From Chlorokybus atmophyticus (lineage: Eukaryota > Streptophyta > Chlorokybophyceae > Chlorokybales > Chlorokybaceae), in the NCBI GenBank assembly GCA_009103225.1, contig RHPI01001010.1:132192-196191 (forward strand): DNA of 64,000 nt, given 5' to 3'. A program made the translations under genes and the position numbers. Below the pieces are notes generated by a model, which was not told the origin of the DNA, did no database searches, and was given only the letters and a program-made list of their open reading frames with translations. This document shows, piece by piece, positions 1 to 11,161 of this stretch (position 1 is its first letter; every line of letters starts with the position of its first letter).

Positions 1-366
1 CACTCAATTCGACAATCATTGCAACCAACCTCTTGAATATAATGAGCACCAAAGGTCATGCATTGGTATCAGTAACAGTGCCTGTAGTACGGTATAGACT
101 TACAACCTAAGGCATCGGTTGATTATTTTTCAGTTGCAATGCACGTGTCCCTGCGTTATTCGTCACTGCACGCCAGATTCATCACACAATTCTTGTTGTT
201 GTACCACACGCCCATGCTTATAAAGCAGTCCGGTACGTTGTGTGTGGCCCGTGGGCGTCACCATCAATGGCATGCATACCACTCATACCACACACATCCA
301 CGTGCACACCTGCACTGCTGTGTCCCGCCAGCGACGGCGGCGGCATCCTCCTCCTCATCGTCCACC
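1..366. other. 5' flank of the methyltransferase gene
   Basis: No gene is recognised here. The stretch leads into the start codon of the methyltransferase at 367. An open frame from an upstream ATG at 139 runs in phase into that start, but its residues are low in complexity and rich in His and Ser, so I treat it as leader sequence. A TATA-like string (cttataaag) lies near 213-221; its use as a promoter is not established. Confidence 0.4.
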
Positions 367-3300
367 ATGGCGGGTTACGTGGCGTCCGTAGCTTACGCGG
401 CTGCCACCCGCGCGGCCTTGCGGGCGCTGGAGGCGGGACTCATGCCCGACGTCGCCACGAGAGCGGCCGTGCGGTACCTGCAGGGACAGAGGCTCAAAAC
501 CATGGACAAAAACACAACAGAGGTCTGGATCATGACAAGTTGGTACTGGCATTGCGTGGTCAGGACTATTATACTCGTTGCTACATCATGACTACAATGC
601 GACAAGCGGCACGTGTACATCATGCGTTGACACTGACTGGCACCCACCCTGATCTATTGATAGAGTAAGCAACCTCTTGAGAATCTGTCTTTCGGTCAGG
701 TGAAAGCTTCCTTGAACATGACTGCGTGCAATGAGTATATACAGCCAATGCAGTACACTGCTGCATTCTTGGATTTACATTGCGCATGCAAGTGTGTCTT
801 TATGTCTATGTCTAACCTGCGTCTATGCGAGCTCGTGTGCTATAACAGAAAAGGTAGTGCAGCTGTGCACACAGACTCTCTGTACGTACATGACTGCATT
901 GCCATGCACGTCTGCGTGCGTGTGCGCGTGCGTGCATACACAAGTGCGCTGCCATGAACGTGCTTGCATACACATTTGTCAGAGACACTCGAGACATTCA
1001 AATACACACGCGCACGCGCAAGCGCATGTGTAGTTTGACCACACGCAACCATTATTGTAAACCAACCAACATCACCTCCGGCGTGTCCAGGAGGAGGAGG
1101 CGTCCCTGTCGGCGTTTGTGGATTGGACGCGTTCTCAGCCCGTCGCGCTGTCGACTAGCGAGGCCAACCAGCAGCACTACGAGGTGCCGACCGAGTTCTA
1201 CCAACTCGTACTGGGAAAGCACCTCAAGTACAGGTATGAGAGTGATGCAAGGGGAGTGTTTTGCAGTATGTGGTTCTAGTGGATGTGGGTATGCGCATGT
1301 GTGGATGTGTAGAGTCGCTACCGGGTGCTCGCACTCTTACACGTGTGTTATTGAGTTGTTGTGGTGGGGCATGTACTTGCCTGCGTGTGAACATGTACCC
1401 GTACGCGTGCACGACTGCGTGCATTTGCGTGGGTGTTCGTGTGTGTACATATATGCGTATGTATGCATGCATTCACGACGCGTGTGCATGTGGACAGCTG
1501 CTGCTATTTTGAGAACCCTTCCGTGTCGCTGGACGAGGCCGAGGAGGCCATGCTGAACCTCTACTGCCAGCGTGCGCAGCTTGAAGATGGCCAAGTGAGT
1601 TCTCAACAACATTGGGTGGCTGTACACGGCATTCTTGCTCTTTGCCCTCGTGAGCTTGGTTTATTTATTTGATAAACACCTACATCATGCACCTAAGCTG
1701 ACGCTGGATCTAGTCTTACTGGGTGAACTCTCTTTGTTCAAGTCAACATACTATTCTTGGCTAAGAGCTTGGTTGAAAAGAATGCGAGGTGATTGGAGAA
1801 CTTGTCACGGGTAGAATACTTGTTGTAGCAGGTTAAGGGGGCGCTCGGACTCACATAAGCGTGATTTGTCGATTTGCACAGCGCACACACGCACACATAT
1901 ATTGGCACACGTACACGAGCGCATGCACTGGTGCATGCGCACAGACAGACACACGCAAACGTGCAGGAAGTGTTGGAGTTGGGTTGTGGTTGGGGTTCGC
2001 TGGCACTTTACATGGCGGCGCGCTTCCCGGCCTCGCGAATCACAGCCGTCTCGAACTCCGCCACGCAACGACAGCACATACTCGCACGCTGCAGGTAGAG
2101 CAGCAGCGAAGTGCTGTCAAAGTTGTTCGTGCTAATGAGTGGGTGTCTGTCTCCGTCTTCAGGGAGAGGGGGCTGACCAACTTGACAATCATAACGGCCG
2201 ACATGAACACGTTTGATATCAGCGAGAGGCAGTTCGACCGTATCGTCTCCATCGAGATGTTTGAGGCATGTTGGCTATCGCACGCACGCACGCACGCAAT
2301 TGCACACAGTAATATATGTGTGTCGCAACCCTTCTCTTTCGTGACATCACAATTGTCTTTCTGCAGCACATGACGAACTACGAGGAGCTCTTCAGGCGGA
2401 TATCCGGCTGGCTGCGACCGAAGACGGGCCGGCTGTTCGTCCACGTGTTTGCTCACAAGACGCACGCGTACAAGTTTGAGAACAACGGGCCTGACGACTG
2501 GATGGCAAGGTGAGAGTGCATGTGGTGCTGCGCGCTTGTGTCTCACTTGTGAGTTGTACACACCAACGCAACAAGCTGTAGGCACATACAGTCGCACGCA
2601 CGCATACGCCCGCATGCATGCTCCGGCATACATGTATGCGCATGCGTGCATGCGTGTGTGCGTGTGCACGTGTGCGTGTGAGCGCACACACGTGCGGGCA
2701 CATGTGCTTGTGTATGCGTGTGCGCGTGTTTGTTGATGAGAGGACGACCTGTTCTTACCAACCTTAATTTATGGCAGGCATTTCTTCACTGGCGGAACGA
2801 TGCCTAGCCACGAGCTACTCAAGCGCTACACGGTAAGCACAAAAGTGCATGCACATGCTCTAAGCATACTTCACGTCACATCATGGAGTCAGTCACAAAA
2901 TGGCACTTTTGATCTGTGAAAGCAGTTCTTGAAGGCATTGTGTAGTGGTTGTCGAAGTCACATAAGTATAGGCTTACGTGTTATGATTCTGAGCAACATC
3001 TCTCTTTTCTGTAACTGCAGAAGCACGTGAAGTGCATACAGGACTGGCAACTAAGCGGCACGCACTACCAACTCACAAGGTGAGATGACTGACTGACTGA
3101 CCAACCCACACCGACACCATATCACCGACACCATATCCCAACACACCACCACATCAACACACATCCTGTACACCCGTGCTCATGATCAATACACATGCGT
3201 CTACCGCTCTCATCCACATCCCTAGCCTTCACACACACCCTCCCACCCACCCTCCCACCCACCCACACACCTCACACACACACCTCCCCTCCACAGTGAG

Positions 3301-3516
3301 GCTTGGCTCTCTCGCTTCGACTCCTCCTGGCCCCTCATCTCCCCCATCTTCGCCGCCACGTACGGGAGTGGACAAACCACCAAGTGGCGTTCCTACTGGC
3401 GCACCTTCTTCATAGCTTGTGCAGAGTGTTTTGGCTATGACAAAGGCAGGGAGTGGATTGTCTCGCACTACCTCTTCAGGAGAGCGGAGCAGGAGGAGGA
3501 GGAGGCGAAGGTGTGA
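367..3516 (+). CDS. coclaurine N-methyltransferase-like / cyclopropane-fatty-acid-synthase-type SAM methyltransferase
   Basis: Nine exons fit in phase: 367-522, 1091-1233, 1498-1594, 1967-2094, 2163-2265, 2367-2509, 2778-2832, 3021-3079 and 3297-3516, giving 367 residues. The SAM-binding motif [10 protein letters not shown] lies at about residues 134-143. Further family motifs are [11 protein letters not shown], a Cys-Cys-Tyr-Phe segment, [26 protein letters not shown] and [11 protein letters not shown] near the C-terminus. This order and length match plant coclaurine N-methyltransferase-like proteins, which belong to the cyclopropane-fatty-acid synthase (CFAS) superfamily and transfer methyl groups from S-adenosylmethionine. 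The substrate cannot be read from sequence; alkaloid synthesis should not be assumed in an alga. Intron 5 starts with GC (GAG|GCATGT at 2266) and has no in-frame GT alternative. The first donor (522|GTCTGG) is weak, so exon 1's end is the least certain part. No organelle signal is obvious. Confidence 0.88.
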
Positions 3517-4331
3517 GTCGTGGTGTTGTGGGTTATCTGGGTTCGTTGGGGATGTTGGGTTCGAAGTTGTGTTCCCAGTGTCAGGTTGTTTCACGACCGC
3601 GGGATCAGACTGATTAGACTGATATAGGTAGTAGTGTAGTGTTGTTCCTAGAAGTGTACTGTTGAAGTGTTCTATTCATTCTATATAGTTGGTGTTGGGG
3701 GTAAAGACTGCTGTGATGTTGCTGGTTGTGAGGACTGTTCATGATGCTCATTGTGATTATCACCAATGAGAGTGTCGACGATACCCCTCCATCACCATTG
3801 CCCAACAGCGCTGTACCAGCATGACGTCAAAGTCGCACAATGGTTCCAGAAGCGCTTGACTACCGCGAGTGTTGTATCACATGTCAAGAAACCCAATCTG
3901 CCTATGAGGCTCACATGATATCCTGCGCAGTGACTACATGCTACTGCCTCGTGAGCGTATACTAATCCCTTCTGCAAGGTTTCATCATGCCCACCCGTGC
4001 GCTTCATCAGCACCCAACTTTGCCTCCAACACCCGTCAACACCACACTCCTCCTCCACCACCCAACTAGCAGGCTGCATGCACGCACAGTACAAGAGGAA
4101 AATTGAGGAAGAGCGAATGATTGTGTGAAGGACACTGCACACATCAAAAAGGTATCTACTGTACTCATAAAAGGCAAAAGCGCTTTAACAAACTCACCTG
4201 ACAGCTGTCAGACTCGTTTTCTATAAAAGAAACCAACACAGACTACATAAAGACAGGCTGGATGGAGCACTGTCGTGATGCTTGGGGAAAGTAGTCGTGG
4301 TGAATTGTGTCTTTTCACGTGAAGCGAGTGC
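3517..4331. other. intergenic region between convergent genes
   Basis: This holds the 3' ends of two convergent genes, the methyltransferase on + and LQY1 on -. I see no coding exon. The translated frames here are short and lack recognisable protein features. Confidence 0.45.
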
Positions 4332-5561
4332 CTAATCGTCATCCTTGAACTCCCTGCATCATATGGCCAATGTCATGGCAAATACTGACAATTCTACTAC
4401 ACAAGCTTGCATGCGCACGCTTGCATGTGTGCATGCTTCAGCGTGTGAGTGCAGGCGTGTACATATGCCTAGCATTCGAGTGCGCCCATGAACATGTGTA
4501 TGCGCGCATGAGTGCGTGTGGGTGCACACATTTGCAGCTCTGTGTGCACATGCGCTTAGAGTCATACGGTCCGGCCCTGTGTGCATCTGCATGTTGTGAT
4601 ACAATAGTGCAAGTGTACTTGCTTGCATGCCTGCATGACCACATATGCTTGCACATGGGTGTGCGTATGTATGTTACCTGCGGTCAAGGTAGCGTGGCTG
4701 TATGCCTGATCCCGCACACACCGCGCACGACACCTCTCCACTCCCATCGCAGCTGATGCAGCTGCTCGACTGCGTGCTGCCGCTACCCATGTCGACAATA
4801 ACCTTGCCCTCGCCAGAGCAGAACCGGCACGTCTCTGCATCGCACACAACATGAGCTTGAATACACTGAACACATGCGCAACGTGTAGCAACAATGCGTG
4901 GGTGCTTACGCTTGCCGGTGCCTTGGCATGGGAAGCACGGCCGCGTGTTGCCGCGCTCAGCCTGCGAGTAAATATGTGTGTGTGATGCGTGTGTGATATG
5001 TTGAATGTGCGTCATCGGTTGAGGCGGACGTACAATGCGCCAATATGTGCATGTGACCCCGACATTGTGTAAGTGACATGGTGTCTCACGCACCTCTCGC
5101 TTCTGGGACATTTCGTAGAACACGGGCACGCCTATGCCGGCAGCCAAACCGACAACAGCCGCAGCAATACCCACCAACTGTGAAACAACAACAACAACAA
5201 CACAATGCATGTTAGGTGCCACACATGCGCGCACACGTATGGGTGGGTGGGTGGGCATTCATCATTGTGTGAGGGAGCAATGCTGAATGTCGTAGGCCTG
5301 ACTTAGGTCTGGTTAACAAGTCTGAGCATTGACAAGACTAAGAATGAAGAATACAAATACAGACATCCAAGCATTGCTCACCGAGTCCGAGTCAAACTCC
5401 AGCGCCGCCCTGGTTGGCTTCCTCCTGGCGCATTGCTTGGCAGCGGCGGCAGCAGCAGCAGGCTTGGGCACCGGCGAGGGCGCCGTCAAAATAGCACCGC
5501 CCCGCCGCAGACCCAGGTAAGCCGGCAGCACGCCGGCACCCGCCATCTGCGAGGACGCCAT
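4332..5561 (-). CDS. LQY1: LQY1-like thylakoid DnaJ-type zinc-finger protein
   Basis: Five exons on the minus strand: 5382-5561, 5094-5177, 4910-4961, 4678-4834 and 4332-4353, giving 164 residues. The order is an Ala-rich plastid transit-like N-terminus, one membrane segment at about residues 61-82 (LVGIAAAVVGLAAGIGVPVF), then four CxxCxGxG motifs (CFPCQGTG, CRFCSGEG, CISCDGSG, CAVCAGSG) and the tail QPRYLDRREFKDDD. Arabidopsis LQY1, a thylakoid protein with disulfide-isomerase activity that helps photosystem II repair, has the same layout and the same tail. The tail is completed by a 22-nt last exon; without it the frame appears to stop at YLDRR, where the apparent TAA is part of a splice donor (AG|GTAA). 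The start is ATG 5561; there is no in-frame upstream ATG in exon 1. The gene is divergent from the DUF218 gene, 349 bp away. Confidence 0.93.
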
Positions 5562-5910
5562 CGCTGCCGCCGCCGCCGATAAGGCCAGCAACGCCAATGC
5601 CAATGCTGCTGGCAATGCCGACCATACGTTAGCAGATCCACAACATGACGTTGGGTCTGTTTATCCGTCAAATAACGTAAGGAGCACCGCCAGGTTTTGT
5701 CCTTTGCGGGTTATGAGGTCGTGTGAGGAGGCTGTGAGTAACGTTAGGTGTGGTTTGTGGCTTAACAGCAGCTTGCGCGCTGATTGGCACACGTGAGCAC
5801 AGACGAACAGAAAGTGATCGTAAAATGATCCAGGCAAAAACAGATCGCACGGTTCAGTGAGTCGAAGCCAGAATTAGCAAACAACCTGAACAAGACACTG
5901 CCAGCTGGCA
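5562..5910. promoter_or_regulatory. shared upstream region, LQY1 (-) and DUF218 gene (+)
   Basis: The 349 bp between two divergent start codons must contain both 5' UTRs and probably both promoters. I see no clear TATA box. That the region acts as a bidirectional promoter is inferred from spacing only. Confidence 0.4.
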
Positions 5911-6646
5911 ATGGCGCCGCTGGCGGCGGCGGCGGCGTCGCTGGCGGTGGAGGAAGCATCAGTAGATGCTGCTGTTGTGGTGTTGGGTTGCCGGGTGGAC
6001 GCAGACGGAGCGCCTTCTGCTCAGCTTGCAGGGCGGGTGGCTGCGGGCGTGGCCGCCTGGTCCGGCCTGGGCGGCCGTGCTTGGCTGGTCTGCACGGGAC
6101 ACAACAGCGGGGGGCCCGTCACGGAGGCGGCGGCCGCGGCGAAGCACGCTGAGGGACTCGGAGCTAAGAAGGAGTGTATTGTTCAGGAGGAGCTGGCAGC
6201 AAACACCCTGCAGGTGCAGCAGGACACAATCTAGCATGTCATTGAAACTGCATTGGGATGATACTTTTATTGTTCAACAATGTCGCATGTCATCAATGTC
6301 GTTACTGTTATGTATCATGTACGGCTAGTGGTGCTCACAGATATGATACGTGCAATGCAGAATGCTTTGTACACCAGGCCCATCCTTGAGAAGCTTCAAG
6401 TAAAGAGAGCTTTCATAGTGACGTCTGACTTTCATGTAAAGCGCACGAAGGCCATTTTTGCTGCCGTGTATGAAGGTAGCCATATAGAGGTAAGATGTGA
6501 AGCGTAGGAAATTATGTATGTGTAGTACACAATGTGCACTCATTGTGGTTGTGTTAACGTTGTCATCCTTGTTGATGCAGCTGGAATATGCTTCTGCACC
6601 CACCATTTTAACGGTTGCGCAGCGCGCCACACGGGAGCTTTGGGAG
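5911..6646 (+). CDS. DUF218 (YdcF/SanA-like) protein, 3' end missing
   Basis: Three exons, 5911-6213, 6361-6489 and 6581-6646, encode 166 in-phase residues. The DUF218 core is recognisable: AAVVVLGCRVDADG near residue 20, then an Arg-rich helix, LVCTGHNSGG, ELAANTLQNALYTRPIL across the first intron, and AFIVTSDFHVKRTKAIF. DUF218 proteins (YdcF, SanA, ElyC in bacteria) are small alpha/beta proteins; some affect the cell envelope, but the function in algae is unknown. Exon 3 ends at a donor (TGGGAG|GTATTG), so at least one more exon is expected. About 95 bp later the sequence enters a CT microsatellite and an N at 6783, after which it is a copy of another gene. The C-terminus is therefore absent from this assembly, not necessarily from the genome. 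Confidence 0.8.
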
Positions 6647-6739
6647 GTATTGTGAAGTGGATACAATGCTGCCATGCATTGGTCTAAGCGGTGTTGTTCA
6701 AGTTGTTGTCACTATCATCATACGGTGTTGTTGCTGTGT

Positions 6740-6741
<2 letters not shown>

Positions 6742-6782
<41 letters not shown>

Positions 6783-6783
6783 N
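6742..6783. repeat. CT microsatellite ending in an assembly gap (single N)
   Basis: About 20 CT units run straight into one N at 6783. The next base begins a 1,247-bp block identical to 11824-13070. The N therefore marks a join, and the true sequence beyond the microsatellite is unknown. Confidence 0.9.
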
Positions 6784-8030
6784 GAGATGGGAGTTGCGTG
6801 GTGTTGAGGGCTACCCGAGCCACCCGTCCTTTTGGTTTGCGCGCGGGGCGGAGCGCACGTTTGCCATTGCGCACACCGTAAAACACGGGGACACGCTGGC
6901 CCGCATCGCAGTAAGGTATGGAGTTGATGTAGCGGAGGTGAAGCGACACAACATGCTGATGTCGGACCACGCGTTGCACTCGCGAGCGCGAGTACTCATC
7001 CCCGTGCGACACGCGAATGACATAGCTGGCAAGGTAAGAGTTACACATGCTATAGTGGTGTAGTCAATGCATACCCAACATACTTTGCAATATTGCAATC
7101 CAGGCAATGCATGTGTGTACACACCCTCGACACACGCAGGATGAGTGACCTTGATACTCACACACATTCCATGCTATCATGTGTGCATGTTGTTGAAGCC
7201 AGCTTCTTTATCATGCATGCAGGTTTGCAGCATAGAGTTGGACCCTCACTCGCGGCGTGAGTTTGCGTTGCTGTCAGATTCCATCAAACATGTTGGGAAT
7301 ACGCTTGACGGCGATGATGATGAGAGGGAGTTGAGTGAAGAGGAAAGGCAGCATGCAAGGCGCGAGCTGATGGACAAGCTGCGGGACACACTTGTCAAGA
7401 GCTTGCGTGTTGAGAGCGCTGTGGCGGATTACTACCTGCAGAACAACAACGGGGACTTGCGGGCAGCTTACGCAGAGTACCTCAGGTGGGCATGTTGGGG
7501 TTGGCTGTATGTTGGTTGTGTATGTGTGCTGATTGTTTGTGTGGGTATGTGCTCATCAGGGATAAAGAGTGGGAGAGGCAGCAGGGGCAAAAGTTGGCTG
7601 GAGCAACATCTGTTGCGGCCTTGAGGAGTGGTTCATTCAGCTAGAGTGGTACATCAACGGCTGGTAGATTGACATCGAGTGTATACATCACGAGTTACGA
7701 GACTGGCTCGCAAGTAATCTGCAGCAGCTTTGCCTTGGCGCATGTGTAGCTCAATAAATAAAGCTGGGTTGCTGAGTCTATGATAGACAGCTTCATCATT
7801 CGTGGTTCTGATGAACTGGTGAATTCCATTTCATAGCCACAGGCGTTATTACTGTGAACCACACACAGCCAGTGAGGCGCATGTGTGCTGGGTAGGCAGC
7901 TACATGTGTGGCAGTCATTGGGTGGTGTGCATGCACGGCCTAAACCACCTATCACCCCACACTATCAGCCATGTCCTAATGTGGATGCAAATGTGAAGCT
8001 GTTTTGGGTATGCTGTCGATAACACTCACA
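6784..8030 (+). pseudogene. partial copy of the F-box/LysM gene (probably an assembly duplicate)
   Basis: The block matches 11824-13070 base for base at a constant offset of 5,040, introns and 3' flank included. It carries exons 3 to 5 of the F-box/LysM gene (6785-7033, 7223-7485, 7560-7644): the LysM domain, the acidic and basic helical region and the stop. It lacks the F-box exons. It starts just after the N at 6783, at the exact splice acceptor, and ends at a run of ten G. Complete identity in introns and flank, plus the N, argues for a mis-joined contig. A very recent duplication is the alternative. If real, it would be a 5'-truncated pseudogene. Confidence 0.85.
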
Positions 8031-8040
8031 GGGGGGGGGG

Positions 8041-9750
8041 CTGTGCACGTTGCCGTGCTTGCACCCGCCATGTAGAGGGCCACATGCACTTGTTTAACAA
8101 GTGTCTCATGTTGCTGTTGCATTGCAACGATACTGATTCGAGTTTGTTGTAGGAAGCAAGTGTATTGCGATTGCAAGGCCAGTTGATGGCCTTGCAGGCG
8201 AAAGCGATGGGGTCATTGCTTACAAGTATTGTATGATTGTGTTGTGCATGAGCTATTTGTGTTCCATAGCTACAATTGTTGAAAAGGTATCAACAAGGTC
8301 AATGAGACATTGTCATTGATATTCTCGAAACACTATGGTAGTGTATATGATAGTTGTCAATCCATGATTGACATCCGCTATACGCTATACGGACCATCTT
8401 TCATTGGGCCTTGTGCGTACAATGCGCTCACATTAAGGTTGTCTTCGAATTGCACTTGTGTTTCCCACTCACGGGCCTTCATAATTATAACAAGCCAATC
8501 ATTGCGGACACGTCACTGACTCCAAGTAAATAATATGTATGGCCATGCGTGTGCATAAGCATATGTGTGCATGCATGCGCAGCCAATTTGCAAGGCATGC
8601 TATCATGGAAATTTGGACATGTTTGACATAATGTGTTTTAACAGCAAGTGCAATCAACGGCAATGCCATGAGCTTGCTAAGGAACGATTTCATGATTATG
8701 GCGCGCTTAACTCAACGCAATAACATTATTGTACTAATAATACTTCAATGCTTGTGGCAAATGAATACAGTGTGACATCATACATTAAAATATGTTGTCA
8801 TTTAATAGCAAAGTAGTAATCAATTGTTAGTAATGATTGATGCGAAAGAAGATGCCAGTGGTATCAATGAAAATAACTGTGGGAAAGCCATTGCTTATCA
8901 ATGTATAAAACACCTCGATATTATACAAAAACGCGCTTGTACTAACATGCAGATTATATTCAAAAATGAAACACTTAGCTATTAAAAGACAATTCTAATA
9001 TATGGTCTATGGTCTACCTTGCTGTAATCACACTTGTTGTAATTACACCCTCGCAGTTGTGATTCACCTTTTGCATGACCAACTTATAGCGAGTATCACA
9101 TGTTACGTAAGAACAGCTGGCGCTAGTAGCAAGCGTCATTATATCGAGAATGGGAAATGTACAATTTTGTGATTAAGGTGTTTCAATTTCGTTGTTGTAA
9201 CCGCATGCTGTCACCACATGAAATGGTAATGACAATTCGATGTAGTGATGATTTTCATTGTATTGAAATGTTCGACTCTTGATCAAGCAATAACATGTAG
9301 TCCATATGTACTACAATAGTTTTACGGTAATAAAATAAACCCTCGTAACAATGACAGGATGTCGCTAGCTATGTAGCATTAATGCGCTATAGTATAGACC
9401 ATTGTATATAACATCGAAGGAACAATAACATTTTCATATGGTAACAAGATGCTGCTACACATCCGTGGTCACTGTAACGGGGGTGGAATGTATTGATTAT
9501 GTATCATAACTTATGAATCATGTGTGATGATTGTTGTATGTAAACCATAAAGCATATAAATATAAAGCTTCATTATGTTTTTATATTAGATATATATGTT
9601 AACATTTTTGTAAATATTGTTATATATGTCGTAAATTGTAGCGATGAAACAATTAACAACAAACGCTTAATGTAATGCTACAATGATATAAACTTAGTCA
9701 ATGATAATCAAAGAGATGTGACACATTGATGTCACTTGTAATCATTTACG
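8041..9750. other. intergenic, AT-rich, no gene seen
   Basis: The sequence becomes AT-rich with many short TA runs, and stops are frequent in all frames. I see no exon with a recognisable protein pattern. The run of ten G at 8031-8040 marks the edge of the duplicated block before it. Confidence 0.5.
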
Positions 9751-9950
9751 TGTGAGCGCCCTCGTTGATGAAACGATTGCTCTTTGCATATCACAAACAC
9801 TAAAGCAGTCCTTACAAACAAAAAACACATCGATAAGTTACCTTAATAAACACCATCAACTTGACGTCCACCATCATGCACAGCTTGCCCCGCACATGTA
9901 CGCAGTGTGTGACTCACTCACACCTGCACCACCACCATCACTGGTCCACC

Positions 9951-10000
9951 AGTCTCAGCTGAAAACGTCCAGCAAGCTGGTGGTGTTTTCAGCTGAGACT
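9951..10000. repeat. perfect 16-bp inverted repeat (hairpin)
   Basis: The arms 9951-9966 (agtctcagctgaaaac) and 9985-10000 are exact reverse complements, separated by an 18-nt loop. The site lies next to an unassigned open frame. A transcript would form a stable stem-loop. Confidence 0.85.
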
Positions 10001-10064
10001 CATGACACGGACTGGTGGAGCGTGGATATCACACTCAGTTGCGCAGTGCAGTCAGGCTTTCATG

Positions 10065-10300
10065 TAACGTACGACATCGGCGCTGACGTGGCTGTACCGC
10101 GGCAGCACTTTTCCACCGTCTCCTCCTCCTCCTGCTGCTCCTCCTCCTTCTCCGCGGCCGCCTCCATTCCATGCGCGACGATCTGCCCCAGCAGCTCGCC
10201 TGCATCTGTCAGTACACAATCCTCGGCCCCTCGCCTCTCTAGCATGACCACCGATAAACCCCCAGCCGCACCCAGTGAGCAAGCACTAGCTTCACTACTT
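10065..10300 (-). CDS. possible exon of an unidentified acidic protein
   Basis: Unrecognised. Read on the minus strand, this stretch encodes a charged segment (VVMLERRGAEDCVLTDAGE, then HGMEAAAEKEEEQQEEEETV) ending at a stop near 10065. An acceptor-like cag precedes it at about 10307. The plus-strand frame through the same bases is a Ser/Ala-rich shadow and less protein-like. Upstream exons for a minus-strand gene were not found. A separate plus-strand exon candidate lies at about 10711-10778 (ITLAVALPDIVRSIDNTTHQ, with an acceptor and a GTATGT donor). The two cannot belong to one gene, so this region stays unresolved. Confidence 0.25.
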
Positions 10301-10312
10301 GCTGCTGTGTAG

Positions 10313-11161
10313 TTTTCTATGTGTGTGTGTGTGCGGGGTTATTGGCTCTTTGTTGCGGCTGTGGCTTTGAGTGTGCTTTTGTGTTAAAGTGCGTGTATGA
10401 TGACCTCGCAGGGTGTGCACACAGGCGTTGCATCCAGGTGTGTCCACAGCCCATACGCACAGACATAGCCAACGCAGGTGAGAGAGACCTACACTTGGTT
10501 GAATTGATTGTGTTCGCACCTTGCTGGTGTCACACACAAGTTCAACTTAGTTGGTACACACACACACATGCACGCACTCGCTGGCGCAGTGTCTCAGAAA
10601 GCATTCATGGGCAATGTGTTGGTGAGTGATGTGTTCTGTTTTCAGACAAGTGTGGACTCGAGGTCTGAGTTGCCTTTTCTTGTTTTTTTTTGTGTGTGTG
10701 TGTGTGCAGTGAGCATAATCACGCTTGCAGTCGCGCTGCCCGACATAGTGCGCTCCATCGACAACACAACCCATCAGGTATGTGCGTGCGTGCTGTGCGC
10801 ACATTATACACTTTCCTGCAGTAAAACAAACTGACAAAACGAAACCAAATATTTTATACGCAAGCTTGTTGCATGGTTTTAAAGATATGGCATACTACCC
10901 CATCATGCATGACGATATCGTCTCTGGAGGGGCTGGATCACTATTTGTGTATGATTGGTTACGAAGGTCAAGCTTTCTTTCTGCCTGCAGACACAAGTGT
11001 AATCAGCAATACTTCCTTGCTATGCCAGGAAAGGAGTCAGTGTGAATGAATCACGTCTGTGAAGATCTTGATCACAGTTTGATGCTATGTTGTGGCAGAG
11101 TTGTCATCAAGCTGTAGCATCAAATGCTACAATTGCAAGCAGAGGCCACAATCCCAGCGAT
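10313..11161. other. unresolved region upstream of the F-box/LysM gene
   Basis: Apart from the plus-strand exon candidate at about 10711-10778 and a weaker one at about 10589-10620 (SQKAFMGNVL followed by GTGAGT), no chain of exons could be built. Short TG/CA repeats occur at 10320-10335 and 10690-10710. Confidence 0.3.

Noticed and set aside
840-1556. Several overlapping Cys/His/Val-rich frames
   Set aside because: They come from TG/CA repeats in introns of the methyltransferase gene.
4674-5258. Single-frame 194-codon version of LQY1
   Set aside because: It reads through three introns; splicing yields the conserved protein with all four CxxCxGxG motifs.
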